64,000 nt of DNA from Margaritispora aquatica (lineage: Eukaryota > Ascomycota > Leotiomycetes > Helotiales > Discinellaceae). Where the stretch lies: NCBI GenBank assembly GCA_007644065.1, contig VJWN01000028.1, positions 248,001-312,000 on the forward strand, in the 5' to 3' direction. Of the stretch, positions 42,967 to 53,369 are shown piece by piece. The stretch's first letter is position 1, and each line of letters opens with the position of its first letter. The notes under the pieces are model-generated. The model was given only the letters and a program-made list of their open reading frames with translations, searched no databases and was not told the DNA's origin. Both the position numbers and the translations under genes were made by a program.

Positions 42967-45918
42967 CTTTGCGTAGGGGATGTAGATAGCAGGCTAGGAA
43001 ATATATTGAGAGTCCTACTGAGGGGGAGATGGAAGGATTAACTAACTTGACGAGTTTAACCCTTTGAGAGAAAGAGAGTAGTGAATACAAGCTGCTTCCC
43101 CGCTAAAGCTTCCTTTATCCAACAGAGATCACATCGTCAAAAGCTACCGTATGGCTCTTGCCCCGCAAGCAAGTGAACGAGCCATGTCGTTTGCCAGGGA
43201 AGAAGACGCGACAACAGTGCTATTTACGCGACAGCATGTTTCATAAGGTAGGTACGTCTTGAACACCGACAAAAGTTGCGCGGTCACCTTTTGATGGAAC
43301 GCTTCGTGTATCAATCGCAGCCATACCGAAATCCTTTCCAATCAAATGCTTGTTAAGTGCGTATGTCGCTAAATCCATAAAGTAAAGTATATCCTCAGTT
43401 ATTGATGCGTCACATGGGCGCACTGGGACCCACTTTTTCCAAGCTTCTCGAAGTGGAAGGTTTGGACCTCGAAACATCGCTACCCAGCCCAACCTGAATA
43501 ACTCGGACTATGTTTCAACTACAATTATTTCTTGGTGTATATCAAGATACTGTTTCTCTGCCTACTTTGTCTATTCATGCTCATCGGCAATGCTTGATTC
43601 AATATAGCTTTGAGATGTTCAGATCAAAGACCCAACAACTACGATCACACGACATATCCTATTTTGTGACTTATTGAGTATGCTTCTCTTGTGTATTACC
43701 AAATACGCAGATAGCTAATAAATAGAAGATCAAAAAAGATGTCCTCGACGTACTTTGGCAAGTTTATCACATCTCTATGTGATGTGATGCTGTACCTCCT
43801 GCCCTCCTTGGGATTCGAGGTTAGGAAGGACAAGCCACAGAAAGATGCATCCAAGCAACCATTTCGAATTGGAGGTACCACCCAACATTCAGGTTTCGTG
43901 GTGTGGCATTAAATGGCTTCCACATTCTCGTGCAACAACCCCTCATTCATTGAGAAAGGATGAGGTCAATAGCCATGAGCAATGGTCCAAAAGTGCTGAC
44001 CTTATCGAGGCTCATCTTTCAACATTTCGAGACATATGACAGTAGACTGACTGTGGTCATTCTTCCTTTAGAGGATTGATGTCCGGGAAATACCCAGCTA
44101 CGATTGAGAACCACTTCTGCTCCGAGGTATAGTCTCCAGCTGCCACCATCTAGGATTGCAAAAACAACAGGATTATTGGAATATTGGGACATTGGAGCTC
44201 TATCTGCAAGAAATTGAAGGCAATGTTACATTTCTCGCATCAATTGTAACGAGGTGCTCCCTGAGTCTTGAGCAATATCACATCATTTCATCAGACAGCA
44301 AACTGTGAATGATCGTCATGCAAGTCGAAGGATTCGGGACCGTAACTTTCGATGCACCTACCCAAAGCAGGAGGACGGCACACTATCAAATCTCGACATA
44401 TTCTCGCCTCTTCGCTCATCATTCTATTTTCAGTTCATATTTCCGTTCCAAATCTCAACCTCAACCAAAGATATCTTGTGGACAATACGATTGCTAGGAA
44501 CAAACCCAGAAGAGCCTCATGATTCATTCATTCCCGCTCTGTATACCAAGATTTGGGCGTCTTCATGGCGCATTTACGAAAATTCTCCGTCTTGAGGTTT
44601 ACTTGCGGGAGCCAGCCGTTGGACCAGGCTTTTCCGAGAACATGCACAGTATTGACTTTTGGTATGCTGCCATGCATTTGCAACGGACTATTTTGACATT
44701 TCAATGCCTTATGGACTGGGCGTGGGGGCATCGAGATGATTCCAATGGCTTCAGCCCACATTCCGGGCCATCTCCTTATCTCGTTCTCTGCATTCTTCGA
44801 ATTCAACTTTCAAGAAAGAGTCGCGTACCTGCAGTAGAACGAGGATCAGTTCACTGGATCATGTGACAATCCCCGTCTTTCAGATTCAATTTTTGCACTT
44901 GCAGGAAGTCAAAAAACCCTATCATCCGGATAATTGTAGCAAGCTTCCTCAAAATGGAGTATATGGACCGGCATGTGAAAGATACCGGTCGCTTGGCTCA
45001 AAGATATGCTGTTGTGTCGTTCGAGGAAATGACGGCGATGATGACTTGAACAGGAAGGTGGTTAAGTGACTGCATCCACCCCTCCATTTTTCGTATCTTC
45101 CTCCAGAATCTAGACGAGCATCTTTCATCGAAATCTGGAGAAGGCATTTGGGTGGACGCCACAACGGACACTTGGCTCATTTGGCGGCTCCAATGGTTGA
45201 AGGCTTTCAGCAAGTAGCACGAGTCAAATCAACTCAATGAGAAAGACAGCCGACGCCACAGAAACTCGAGACGATCCGCAAAAACTTGGCATCAGACTGA
45301 CAGTGACAGTTGGTCTTAACGTTCTCTCTCATCCATTCATCCAGAGCTGATCCCTGGTTTTTCATGCGGTCAGATCACTAGATGGCCTTTTTAAGCTGAA
45401 GCTCATCCTCCGCAATGCCCCCACGCGAAAGCGGTCAAGCGAAAGATTTACCGTTTCTTCAAGAATGGGAATCAGATACCCACCAGCTTCAGTCCTCTTT
45501 CTGTCGCACTTTGAGAGTCAAAGCTGTCAAACTCCCGCTCGGTAACAGCGAGGGGGAAACGAGGTCTTTAGTGGGCTCAACAAGTCTCTGAAACTGCCCG
45601 AGTAAGATAGGAACTTAACGGAGTCTTGTGCCTTTAACCTTACGGTAATGCTAGATTTTTAGCTCGTATTGCGTACATTCGCTCACTTCCACTCTCACTT
45701 CTCAGAGGGTGTGCCTCGATCTCACCCCTCTCTTATCATCCAACCTTGCCAGCCCGAGGCTTATCACAGCGACATGGGTTCAATATTAACACTCCATGCA
45801 TGACTGTAACCGCCATCCCAACCGTCAAAATAATGGGGATTCTCCCAACCTCACTCCAGAAATCTATTGTGTCGACGCGAACATCACCATTTGATATCGA
45901 CAGGAGGATGCAGTAATC
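42967..45918. other. Intergenic, gene-poor, possible relics
   Basis: Nearly 3 kb between the divergent SEC-C and rhodopsin-domain genes. A minus-strand frame at 43241-43492 (83 codons) and a plus-strand frame at 44519-44866 (115 codons) have protein-like composition, but no domain is recognised and no sound splicing extends them. They could be relics or chance frames. Confidence 0.4.
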
Positions 45919-47498
45919 ATGGGCAATGGAAACGATACAACCTGCTCGGTCACCAGTTCTTGCACCATCATAAGTGGGTTGACGACAAACACGACAGTTT
46001 TCGTCGAGAACTATAATCCCGATGCTCCAGTTATCGCGTGGCGACAAAAGTTGGAGCTTGCGACCATCATTATCTGCAACTCATTAACATGTAAGCCCTC
46101 TGAGTCCTGGATCGTCCTCCAACAATTCACATTCGATTTTTGCGACTTCAATTGACGTAATGCTTGCGAGAATTGGCTGACATGAGGTAGGTATTGTTAT
46201 GATCTCGCGGGTATGGTATCGCTGGTTTAGGTTCAAGCGATTTCGTGGGGATGATATGTGGATGACCTTTGCACTGGTAAGTTGAAAATACTCGGAACAA
46301 TTTTCAAATTCTAACACGCACAACAGTTCCTTATGATTGGCTACACTATTAGTCAAATAGGAACGAATCACTATGGCAGTGGACTTCACTTCGTTAATGT
46401 CCCAAGGCCGTATCGTATAATGCACTGGCGTGTAAGTACATTAAATAAAGTATGGCAATCACCTACTAACACGTAGTAGTACATGGTTGGATGGTCTGGC
46501 TACTGGGCGGTCGTGTCTTGCATCAAGATGTCTGTCTGCTTCTTTTTCCTCCAGATATGTGAGTCTCCACATTACCTTACTCATCTAGACTCAAACCTAA
46601 CAATCTACAGTGACACCTCATCACAAAAGTCTCCGCTACGGTACAATCGCTCTTTGCGGCTTGATATTCAGTCTCGGTAATATCATGTTCTGGTCATGGC
46701 TGTTTCAGTGCAAGCCATTTCTTACCAATTTTCTTTGGAGTGTTGATCCAGATACGTGCGTGAATTATGACATCTACCGATGGTGTAAGTATCCAACTGA
46801 TCCCTTTTGTATCAGCAATATCTAATTGTTACAGTATGGATTGCTGTTAGTGTGCCAATCGATATTGCGATTATGAGTGTGCCCATACGGATATTACGAC
46901 AGACGTCTATAAGGACACGTGAGAAGAAGATCTTAAGAATGATTTTTTGCGCCACTCTGCTCGGAACTATTATGTGCATCATTGGTATCTTTGGGGCATA
47001 CAAAGCACGATCAGTGGAGGCCAACAATGGCTTCTGGGAAGAAGTCCCTTGGATCATGATAAACGACATAGAGATATTAATGTACACAGTTGGTGCATCC
47101 TTCCCAGGTAGGCCCATACCCCACACTCTGCAATAATCCTCTAATATCTTACAGTTCTGTCCCAATATATCGTCCAACGAATCGACCCTGCCCCCAACAC
47201 GCAACACTCAAATTTCACCTCTTTTGCACGCAACATCCCCGATTTCTTCTCAATTCGCACCGAAGCGACGCGCAGCTTCCACCGACGACCTCCCAACGCG
47301 CGCGAGCTCACCTATGTCATCGAGCTGCAGTCCGCTGAGCGTGAGCGGGAACAGACGCAATCGGGGAATAGACCCAACGCTGCGCCGGTAGATGGAGCGC
47401 CAGCGCAGTCGTTTAAATCGAGCCCGTCGGAGCCGGATAGCATGTGCGATTTCGAGCTTGAGAAGGGGGTTGTGGAGGCGCAGGTTAGGGTTTTGTGA
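45919..47498 (+). CDS. Fungal rhodopsin-domain integral membrane protein
   Basis: Seven exons (45919-46090, 46191-46276, 46327-46431, 46480-46558, 46611-46784, 46835-47107, 47155-47498) give 410 residues. About seven hydrophobic segments are visible, and the layout matches the fungal rhodopsin-domain family related to Pth11-like receptors without a CFEM domain: an N-glycosylatable N-terminus (GNGNDTT, TNTTVF), FRGDDMWMTFAL after TM2, GYWAVVSCIKMSVCFFFLQI and FQCKPF before W. The C-terminal ~110 residues are cytoplasmic and polar. These proteins are plasma-membrane and receptor-like in predicted role, but ligands are unknown. Introns are 48-100 nt; the acceptor choices at 46190 and 46479 were set by the frame. 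Confidence 0.85.
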
Positions 47499-49962
47499 GG
47501 TTGGGGGACTGAAAAGGAGAAGATGTGATGATTGAAATGTATTGTATAAAATGGGAGGTTTAGTGATGGATACGAAAGGGAAACAAATGCGAAGGGAAAG
47601 GGAAGTTATGGACTTCATGCTTACGATGTCTACGATTGAGCGATGGCGTTTGGTGTCTGGCGTTCGGTACGTGGATACCGTTATGGATGGATGGACTTCG
47701 CTCTTCTCAATAATTGGGTAGTTCTGTGCTGGCTTTGCACTCTAGGGAAATACCACTTAGCGCAGCACGATTTTTAGCTTGAATCGATTCAGTCTTGTTC
47801 GAGTTGGAGTTTGACCAGCGCGCATAGTTTTTGTCTGGATTCTACTTACTTACCACTTCTGACTTGATTGAGATCTCGGAAGTGAATGGAAATCGTTCTT
47901 AATACAGTATGCTTCGATGGCGTTCTTACCTCACTCTCATTTTTTTCCTTTTCTGTTCAAGGGTGTTCATAGCGAATGCTTTGTTTATCGTGCATACACG
48001 CAATCCAACCAATGTCGGCCCCCAACATCCATCCGTCACACAATTTGTGGCACAATTCGTGGCAGGAGGATCATGCCTCGCCAATGGCTGCTTGCATTCA
48101 TCGCCATTGTATCAAAACCACGACTTCGGAAGACTCGCGTAACACCAAGTCGCGTCGTATCACGCATAGGTACGGTAAGCACCATTCGTTCCTTCTTTCA
48201 GCTATACAATCATATATTGATTCCTTCATCTCGTGTGACTGTGATGAGCGCACAGACACGAGCACTCTCAATTGATACGCTCGAGGGCGGAATTCCGGCT
48301 TTTGGTGTCAGTTTTGTGTCTCCTGTGACTTGCTCAGACTTTGAAGCGGGATTCTGGCTGAGGGTTGAGGTGCCAGGGCGTTGAGGTGTACAAGTGTATA
48401 GAGTACGGAGTAAGAGGTGTGCGTTGTGGTTGGGTTACACAAGAACGTTGTTTTCGGTACTGGAACACCTTCCTGGTTTCCTGGGGGTGGAATAAACATG
48501 GACACAGATATAGAGGGTTTTTATCGGTCGTAAGGTACGATGTACAATGGAATGGCATAGTGGGACGGGAGTAGGGGGCTAGCACGTGTAGTGTGCGTGT
48601 TTATGTGGCTGATTACCACACTTGGGGACATTTCAATTTTGTGGTGAAGAGATGATACAAGCTGGCTTTGCTCTCGTGTCAATATAGGCATGGAGTAAGT
48701 TATCTTCGCTATATTGATATGACTTATTGTGCAATGAATGCCGTTCGGTTAAGCGTCCCGTATTATTATGCTCAGAGATATATCGTCAAGCTGATGATAC
48801 ACTCGTCTCGTGCGCTTGCGAAGTACAAGAAGCACCATGTTGCAAATGATACGGAACTATAGCCGAAGTCGAAAAGTTTGCCTTGCTTCAAAGAATCTTC
48901 ATCTTCTCAGTTCTGGGCTCGCTGTGCCAACTCGTTACCTCAGGTTTGCTGGATTTTCTGCTACCTCACCCGGCAAAACATCAAAAGTCAGAAGTCGAAG
49001 TATGAACACCTGCACTGGGACTTGAAGTAAGGTAGTCTTTAATAGCTAGGCACATAGATATGTGCTCTCACGGGAAGTGAATCGCATCTTACCTACTGTA
49101 TTCCAAAATCCGTGAACGTGGTTCCAGTTCATTTCGAGGAGCTACAGACTTCTTTCAGACTTGTACAACTAGAGCTACATGACCTCCACCGGTCCTCCTT
49201 GGAACCATAATCATCATGCATAGCATGTGGTATCGAGGTTCTATCACGGGACGTGGCATTTTACTTACCTTACGGTGACGGGTCCTAGCAGTTTAACCTT
49301 CACCGTCGAGGTAGCTTGAGATGTTAATAGGAGAAAGCGTTGCAACAGCTAGCTCTGTATATATACTTTCTAGCTTGACTAAAGTTTGCTGTATTGCGCA
49401 AGGTGAGATATCTGCGATTCCATGTGTTTGCCTGAGATCCAGTGACGAAGACTCCTTTACTTTAGTTCGATTTCTTTTTGTTTGACCTTGGTGAAGTCAA
49501 ATATCGCAATTGGAAAGTGAGGCTTCAACGTATATTGAATCGCAAGACCAACTCAGCCCTATGGCTACCTAGAAGGTTAGAAGGGGTTTAAAAGTCACTT
49601 GACTCATCTAATTCACCCCGAGTCATCAACGCGAATATCTTCATTCATTTGGCTAGACCACTTCGCCTTAGCTCCAGCGCAGGTGGTCTTCGGTTTTCGA
49701 TCGCCTTGACCCGCACCACCTACAGCTTTTCACAACCAAATAACACGCTCTTTTAGCAATTAGGGGGTTTCCAGACTTTTAAGTATTGCGCAACTCTACT
49801 TGGTTAATCAAGGGTCAAGCTGATGATGTGCAGCAGACTCGCGCGTTAATCTGATATTCAGTGCCATTTCATTTCCGCGAAATCGAAAGCTACAGCATCG
49901 CCACACGTCAACTTGTCAATATCTCTAGCCGCTTCTTGATCATCTTGCTCGAAATCGTCAAG
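47499..49962. other. Intergenic, gene-poor
   Basis: 2.5 kb between the rhodopsin-domain gene and the small secreted protein. A frame at 47909-48142 starts with a hydrophobic run (LTLIFFLFCSRVFIANA) like a signal peptide, but it has no downstream domain and stops soon; I do not call it. Nothing else is recognised. Confidence 0.45.
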
Positions 49963-50504
49963 ATGATGCTCACCGTAAGATCACCATCCACTCCCTCCCT
50001 TGCTCTAATTTGATTATGCTACTGCGAAAGAATTGCACCTCTATTCGCATCGCAGCTCGTCTTTCTTCACACCTCTTTCCAACCCACATCTCCATATCTG
50101 CAAAATAACGGCAACTAACATCCTCTCCCACAGATCCTCATTGTACCCCTCCTCGCCCTCGCTGCCAGCATCACCGCCCTGACCACCGCCGCCCCAGCAG
50201 CTCTCAGCATCGACGCAAACGCCAATGCCAAACTCATTCGCGAGGCTGCTGCCGCCACAGTCCCAAGAACGCAATACAGCATGCGCTGTGGTGGTATGAT
50301 ACCCATCTATCTTTGCACTCTATCCTCTATGGGTGGAATGGTGGTTTAATAGTGTTCAGAGCTGACGAAGAAAAAACAGGTCGCGTCAAAGCAGGAGATT
50401 GCCAAACCCGCTACGGAGCGCAGTGCTGGCAGAGCGGCGAGTTCTTCTGTCCCCACTCGCCGGACAGATTGTCGTGCACGTCGGGTGTTTGTCATTGCTA
50501 TTGA
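49963..50504 (+). CDS. Small secreted cysteine-rich protein (98 aa)
   Basis: Exons are 49963-49974, 50134-50293 and 50380-50504. The first exon encodes only MMLT; joined to exon 2 it builds the signal peptide (MMLTILIVPLLALAASITA). A linker of about 35 residues rich in Ala and Asn follows. The C-terminal 45 residues hold seven cysteines with short spacing (RCGG, GDCQ, AQCW, FFCP, LSCT, GVCHCY), a small disulfide-fold pattern. No known family is recognised. Effector, antimicrobial or toxin-like roles are possible, inferred only from size and cysteine content. The signal peptide depends on the first splice, and the frame closes exactly with it. Confidence 0.75.
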
Positions 50505-51018
50505 GAATCCTGGTATCTATCTGTTGGGCGTTGCACATCAACCATCAACTACCAGCTCTTTAGCTTTCAGGTTTTCAAAGTGCGTGGCGTGTGTCAGCGT
50601 ACTGCGTGGGTGTGGAGCAAAGAGATGATGGATGAATAGTGGTCTGGTTTTGTGGGTAGGTTGCTTTCCTTGTGATTATTCATGGGTGGAGGTACATTGA
50701 ATCTGATGCGGTGTCAATGAGTGTCACGAATGGGGTTGATTCGGCAATTTCAGACGCTGTCAAAAATATCTATGCTTTGCTAGCGAGACATGATGTTGGC
50801 AAGCTGATAATAGATGTCTTTCTCGCAGTTTGATCTCACTTGTGGTCAGTAGAACTCCACTGGTCTCAACTTTCTTGATCACAAATATTCGACTCTGACT
50901 CTATGGGAGAACCGAATGAATCGATCAAGAACCAAGTGTATTTCTAGTTCTAACGTTTTCATCATCATTCTGATGTTTGATCACTGAAGAAGGGATGTTT
51001 CAAAGCCTACAAAACAGA
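50505..51018. other. Intergenic, convergent
   Basis: 514 bp between the 3' ends of the secreted protein and kinase genes. Nothing recognised. Confidence 0.45.
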
Positions 51019-52213
51019 TTAGCACACATACTCCCCATACAAAGCACGAAAAGGAATACAAACCTCCTCAGCAGTGACTCTCCACCCACCCTCCCACTTC
51101 ACCAAACTCTGCACCAACTCCCTCCCCTCCTTCCTAACATCAGGCATCAACTCCTCCCAGCCTCTCCCCTCAAAAACAGCATACCACCTAAACGGTGGCG
51201 TCGAAAACTCCCTCGCCTCCGGCCACGTCTCTTCCGTCGGCGTCCCCAACGTCTTGAACATACTGAGTATCAAGCCCAATTGGTTGCCATCCTCATGGCA
51301 CTCGCGACTCTCGAAGAGTGCTCTTGTGGGCGTGACGAGACATTCAAACAGCATGGTGCCAGTAGACCAGAGATCAAGGGAGGTGCTGTAGACGCGGGAG
51401 CCGAAGAGAGTCTCAGGCGCGCGGTAGCAGGAGGTGCCGACTTCGATTTGTTTTTGTGTGGAAGTTTCTGGGGGAGAGTATAGAGAGGAGGGTGAGAGAG
51501 TGGGGTGGAAGGCGGTACCGAAGTCGATTAGTATTGCTTTTGGAGGTGTGGTAGAGGGAGAAATCAGGATATTAGAGGGCTTGATGTCTCGGTGTATAAT
51601 CCCTTGACCGTGGAGATATGCCAATGCTGTGAACACATCTCTAAACACCGCCTTGGTCGTCTCAAGTGGTATCGGGACATCAGAGAGGAGCGTTGCGAGC
51701 GTGAGTGGGTAGAATGGGAACATGAGAACGAGGCGGTGATCTTGGTCGCGGAAGGTGGAGTGTAGGGTTATGATGTTAGAGTGTGAGACGGACTTGAGGA
51801 TTGCGATCTCCCGAGAGGGATTGTGCGGTTCGATGGCGTGGGTTTCGGTAATGACCTTCAATGCGAGCGTCTGGCAGCGGTAGACTTGTGAGATGGTGCC
51901 GCTGGCGAGGTGGTGGCAGGAGCTATACGTGCCAATGGCGATGCCTGGCGTGGTGGGCTCGGGGTAGAGATCATTGAATGTAGGGGCCAAGGAGGGTGGC
52001 GATGAGGTGGTGTTGAGAAGGTTGGAGATGAGAGCGTCGTATTCTTCCTGTTTATCTTGATATCAATATACTTCTTCAAAGTACTTGCGTGAAGTCTGTG
52101 CAAAGCCATTTCAGGCGAACCTTCGGCAAAATAAGCGAAGTATGGAGTGAGATTCTGATGACTGATATAAAGTCTCCCCTTTCCCATTGACACCATAAAT
52201 CTCTTACTCTCAT
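51019..52213 (-). CDS. CDK-activating-kinase-like (Csk1/Cak1 type) Ser/Thr kinase
   Basis: The main exon 52047-51019 holds the whole kinase domain: ALKVITE (Lys ~66), REIAIL, HRDIKPSN (~155), LIDFG (~177), the activation segment ending SCYRAPE, and SLDLWSTGTMLFE. The glycine loop is atypical (ASGTISQVY). The exon has no ATG before the core, so I propose a 6-nt first exon (52213-52208, ATGAGA) with strong donor GTAAGAG and a 160-nt intron, giving 344 residues. CDK-like features but no cyclin-binding PSTAIRE helix suit the fungal Csk1/Cak1 group, which phosphorylates CDK T-loops (family knowledge). The domain is certain, the subfamily fairly likely, the first exon uncertain. Confidence 0.8.
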
Positions 52214-52638
52214 GTCCACTTGAATATCGAGTCATCCGAACTTAATTGCCATGTCATTGGAAAGTAGTGTTCGATTCCAACTCGAATACTCTTAGGCGAT
52301 GCACCAGGGGGGCAGAGGTCATGTGATATTCGTCAAATGACATGAAAACGAGAATGCCATAACTCACTCTCGTCTTCGACTCATTGTATGCCTCCGTCTC
52401 TGCTGCAAAAGCCGTCTTATGGGAATTGCCCGTGGCATTGAGACCCCTTGTTTCCATACATTTCTTCCTATGTACGGAAATTAGTCAGATATCCCCTTCT
52501 CCCAATCACCTTGTCACCTTGCTTACAGCTTGGCTATGTTCTCATAGCGATCAGTAGCTCCTAAAGACGCTCTCCAATTAGAAGTCGAAGACATCGTTTT
52601 CTTTCATGTGCCTCCCGATTAGCCCGGGGTAGCTTCTA

Positions 52639-52693
52639 TAGCTTCGATGTCTAGCTTCGATGTCTAGCTTCGATGTATAGCTTCGATAGCTTC
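52639..52693. repeat. Tandem 13-bp repeat, about four copies
   Basis: Unit TAGCTTCGATGTC occurs twice perfectly, then as TAGCTTCGATGTA, then partially (TAGCTTCGATAGCTTC). Confidence 0.85.
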
Positions 52694-52927
52694 TTTTATG
52701 GCTTCTAGAACTGTGAGTGGTACTGAGTCTTGGCGTGTGTATGACTCTCTCTCGTGGTGGTAAGGTAAGGTAAGGTAGCTCCTACCACTGAAGAATTGGC
52801 CTGGAACTGTTCGCCGAAACATCGAAGAAACCTGGCCCGGTCCGAGGTTGAAGCGTGATCATGGCTGTGGCCGTGACCGTGACCAACCAACCAACGTGCA
52901 GTGCAAGTCAGGACGAGGCTTCGGTTT

Positions 52928-53010
52928 GCAATAACAATAATAATAACATATAAAATATATAATATATAATATATAATACAACAATAATATATAATATATA
53001 ATATATACAG
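52928..53010. repeat. AT-only low-complexity tract
   Basis: Repeated AATAAT and TATAATATA words over about 80 bp, upstream of SYP1. Confidence 0.8.
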
Positions 53011-53369
53011 TTACTCGTACCTGAAAACACTTTATGTATTAATGAAAAAGGAATTAATCTACTAATAACCCTAATAACCTCCCCTGAACATTTCATTCAC
53101 TGCATATTCCATTTATCCCATTTTATGCATGAAATCGCTTTTCGCAGGGATTGGACTGCTGGACCGGAAAGCCGTCTGGAGTTGGTAAGAGCCGCTTGTG
53201 AATGCATACCACTACCACTACCACCACGGAGGAATTGAAAGCTCGTCGTCGATGACACGCCAACCTTGATTACTCCCCGACTACAACCTCATCGCAGAAC
53301 TTGTCCACCCATATATTATTATGCGCAAACATCACAACCAAGCTTGAGTGTTCGAATACTACCGCGAAG

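Larger units (their letters stand above)
52214..53369. other. Divergent kinase / SYP1 promoter, simple repeats
   Basis: No gene recognised. It contains a 13-bp tandem repeat (52639-52693), GGTAA pentamers at 52759-52778 and an AT-only tract at about 52928-53010. Confidence 0.5.

Noticed and set aside
43157..43169. CTTGCCCCGCAAG palindrome near the SEC-C gene
   Set aside because: Too short on its own to call a regulatory site; only mentioned as a possible relative of the GH3 promoter palindrome.
47909..48142. Short frame starting with a signal-peptide-like segment
   Set aside because: No cysteine pattern, no domain, no TATA or splicing support; ends after 77 codons.
52081..52235. Alternative N-terminal frame of the kinase gene (starting MTRYSSGHESK)
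   Set aside because: It cannot be joined in frame to the kinase exon with any GT donor I see.
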